A DNA stretch of 64,000 bases from Hyphomicrobiales bacterium. GTDB taxonomy: Bacteria; Pseudomonadota; Alphaproteobacteria; Rhizobiales; Rhizobiaceae. The DNA lies in the NCBI GenBank assembly GCA_900469955.1, contig UBYX01000010.1, positions 62,001 through 126,000 on the forward strand. The letters are read 5' to 3'. A program made the position numbers and the translations under genes. Under the pieces are notes generated by a model. It did no database searches. It saw only the letters and a list, made by a program, of their open reading frames with translations, and was not told where the DNA came from. Positions 63,784 to 64,000 of the stretch are shown piece after piece (the stretch's first letter is position 1; every line of letters begins with the position of its first letter).

Positions 63784-63960
63784 ATGGCGAAGCAGAATAG
63801 TCCGGTTGAGGAACAGGAAGTCAGGATGGGACGGCGTGTCAACCGCCGGGTTTCGGTCCTGCTCACCGAAATCGAGAAGGAAGAAGTTCCCGACCGCCTG
63901 CTCGAACTGGCCCGTGAACTGCAAAAGGCGCTCAACGGAAAGACCGGCGAGCCCGACTGA
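63784..63960 (+). CDS. NepR-like anti-sigma factor, second copy
   Basis: A 58-residue protein (MAKQNSPVEEQEVRMG at the start). The second NepR helix block is preserved (EEVPDRLLELARELQKAL, against EEGIPDRFLDLLERLEQA in the main NepR), after a first helix (NRRVSVLLTEIE) that is less like the consensus. A GAGG ribosome site lies just upstream. No EcfG promoter was seen before it, and what follows lies outside the window. It could be the anti-sigma factor for the second EcfG-type sigma factor 5 kb away; that is inferred. Confidence 0.68.
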   Translation: MAKQNSPVEEQEVRMGRRVNRRVSVLLTEIEKEEVPDRLLELARELQKALNGKTGEPD

Positions 63961-64000
63961 CGACGATCTGAGCGGACTCCTATCCACTAGAGCTGGGTCG

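Overview
The window is a GC-rich stretch of an alphaproteobacterial genome, almost certainly from the Rhizobiaceae (Rhizobium/Agrobacterium/Ensifer/Neorhizobium group; genus not resolved). The reasons are the PhyR-NepR-EcfG general stress response locus, the many ABC importers for plant-derived solutes, the rhizobial palindromic intergenic repeats, and two Ku genes around a LigD. No rRNA, tRNA, CRISPR array, prophage or insertion sequence was seen.

Layout. 0-4.2 kb: core of the general stress response (HWE kinase, phyR, nepR, ecfG) and a membrane-protein pair resembling YqjD/YqjE. 4.2-25 kb: a long run of minus-strand genes. It comprises an amidase with a peptide-type ABC importer that lacks its own ATPases, a LysR regulator, a complete peptide-type ABC importer with an M19 dipeptidase, and a LacI-controlled purine/nucleoside uptake and salvage operon (regulator, PotDBCA-like importer, nucleoside hydrolase, adenine deaminase, phosphoribosyltransferase). 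25-32.5 kb: a second amidase, glutaryl-CoA dehydrogenase with a divergent LysR, a succinate/glutarate semialdehyde dehydrogenase, an AlkD-like protein and an AmpD-like amidase. 32.5-36.3 kb: sulfate ABC importer. 37-46 kb: valine catabolism genes, a GMC oxidoreductase and a branched-chain amino acid (Liv) importer with a divergent LysR. 46.9-51.9 kb: TetR-controlled RND efflux pump. 52-64 kb: hybrid kinase, BON protein, PQQ glucose dehydrogenase, UdgX, GST, a second EcfG-type sigma factor, Ku1-LigD, Ku2, a small acidic protein and a second NepR-like gene.

The main discovery candidate is that the right-hand 12 kb looks like a general-stress-response regulon island devoted largely to DNA repair. 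I found ten matches to the EcfG-type promoter (GGAAC, 16-17 bp spacer, CGTT or a close variant; in the looser form GGAAC-N18/19-TT), each placed just upstream of a gene. Eight of them form four divergent pairs: phyR/nepR-ecfG, gcd/udgX, ecfG2/ku1-ligD and ku2/small protein. The same sequence class precedes the hybrid kinase and the YqjD-like gene. The island carries its own sigma factor paralogue and a 58-residue NepR paralogue at the window's edge, so it may be a semi-autonomous second tier of the stress response that controls uracil-DNA repair (UdgX) and non-homologous end joining. Promoter calls are by eye and function is inferred; a transcriptome in ecfG mutants would settle them.
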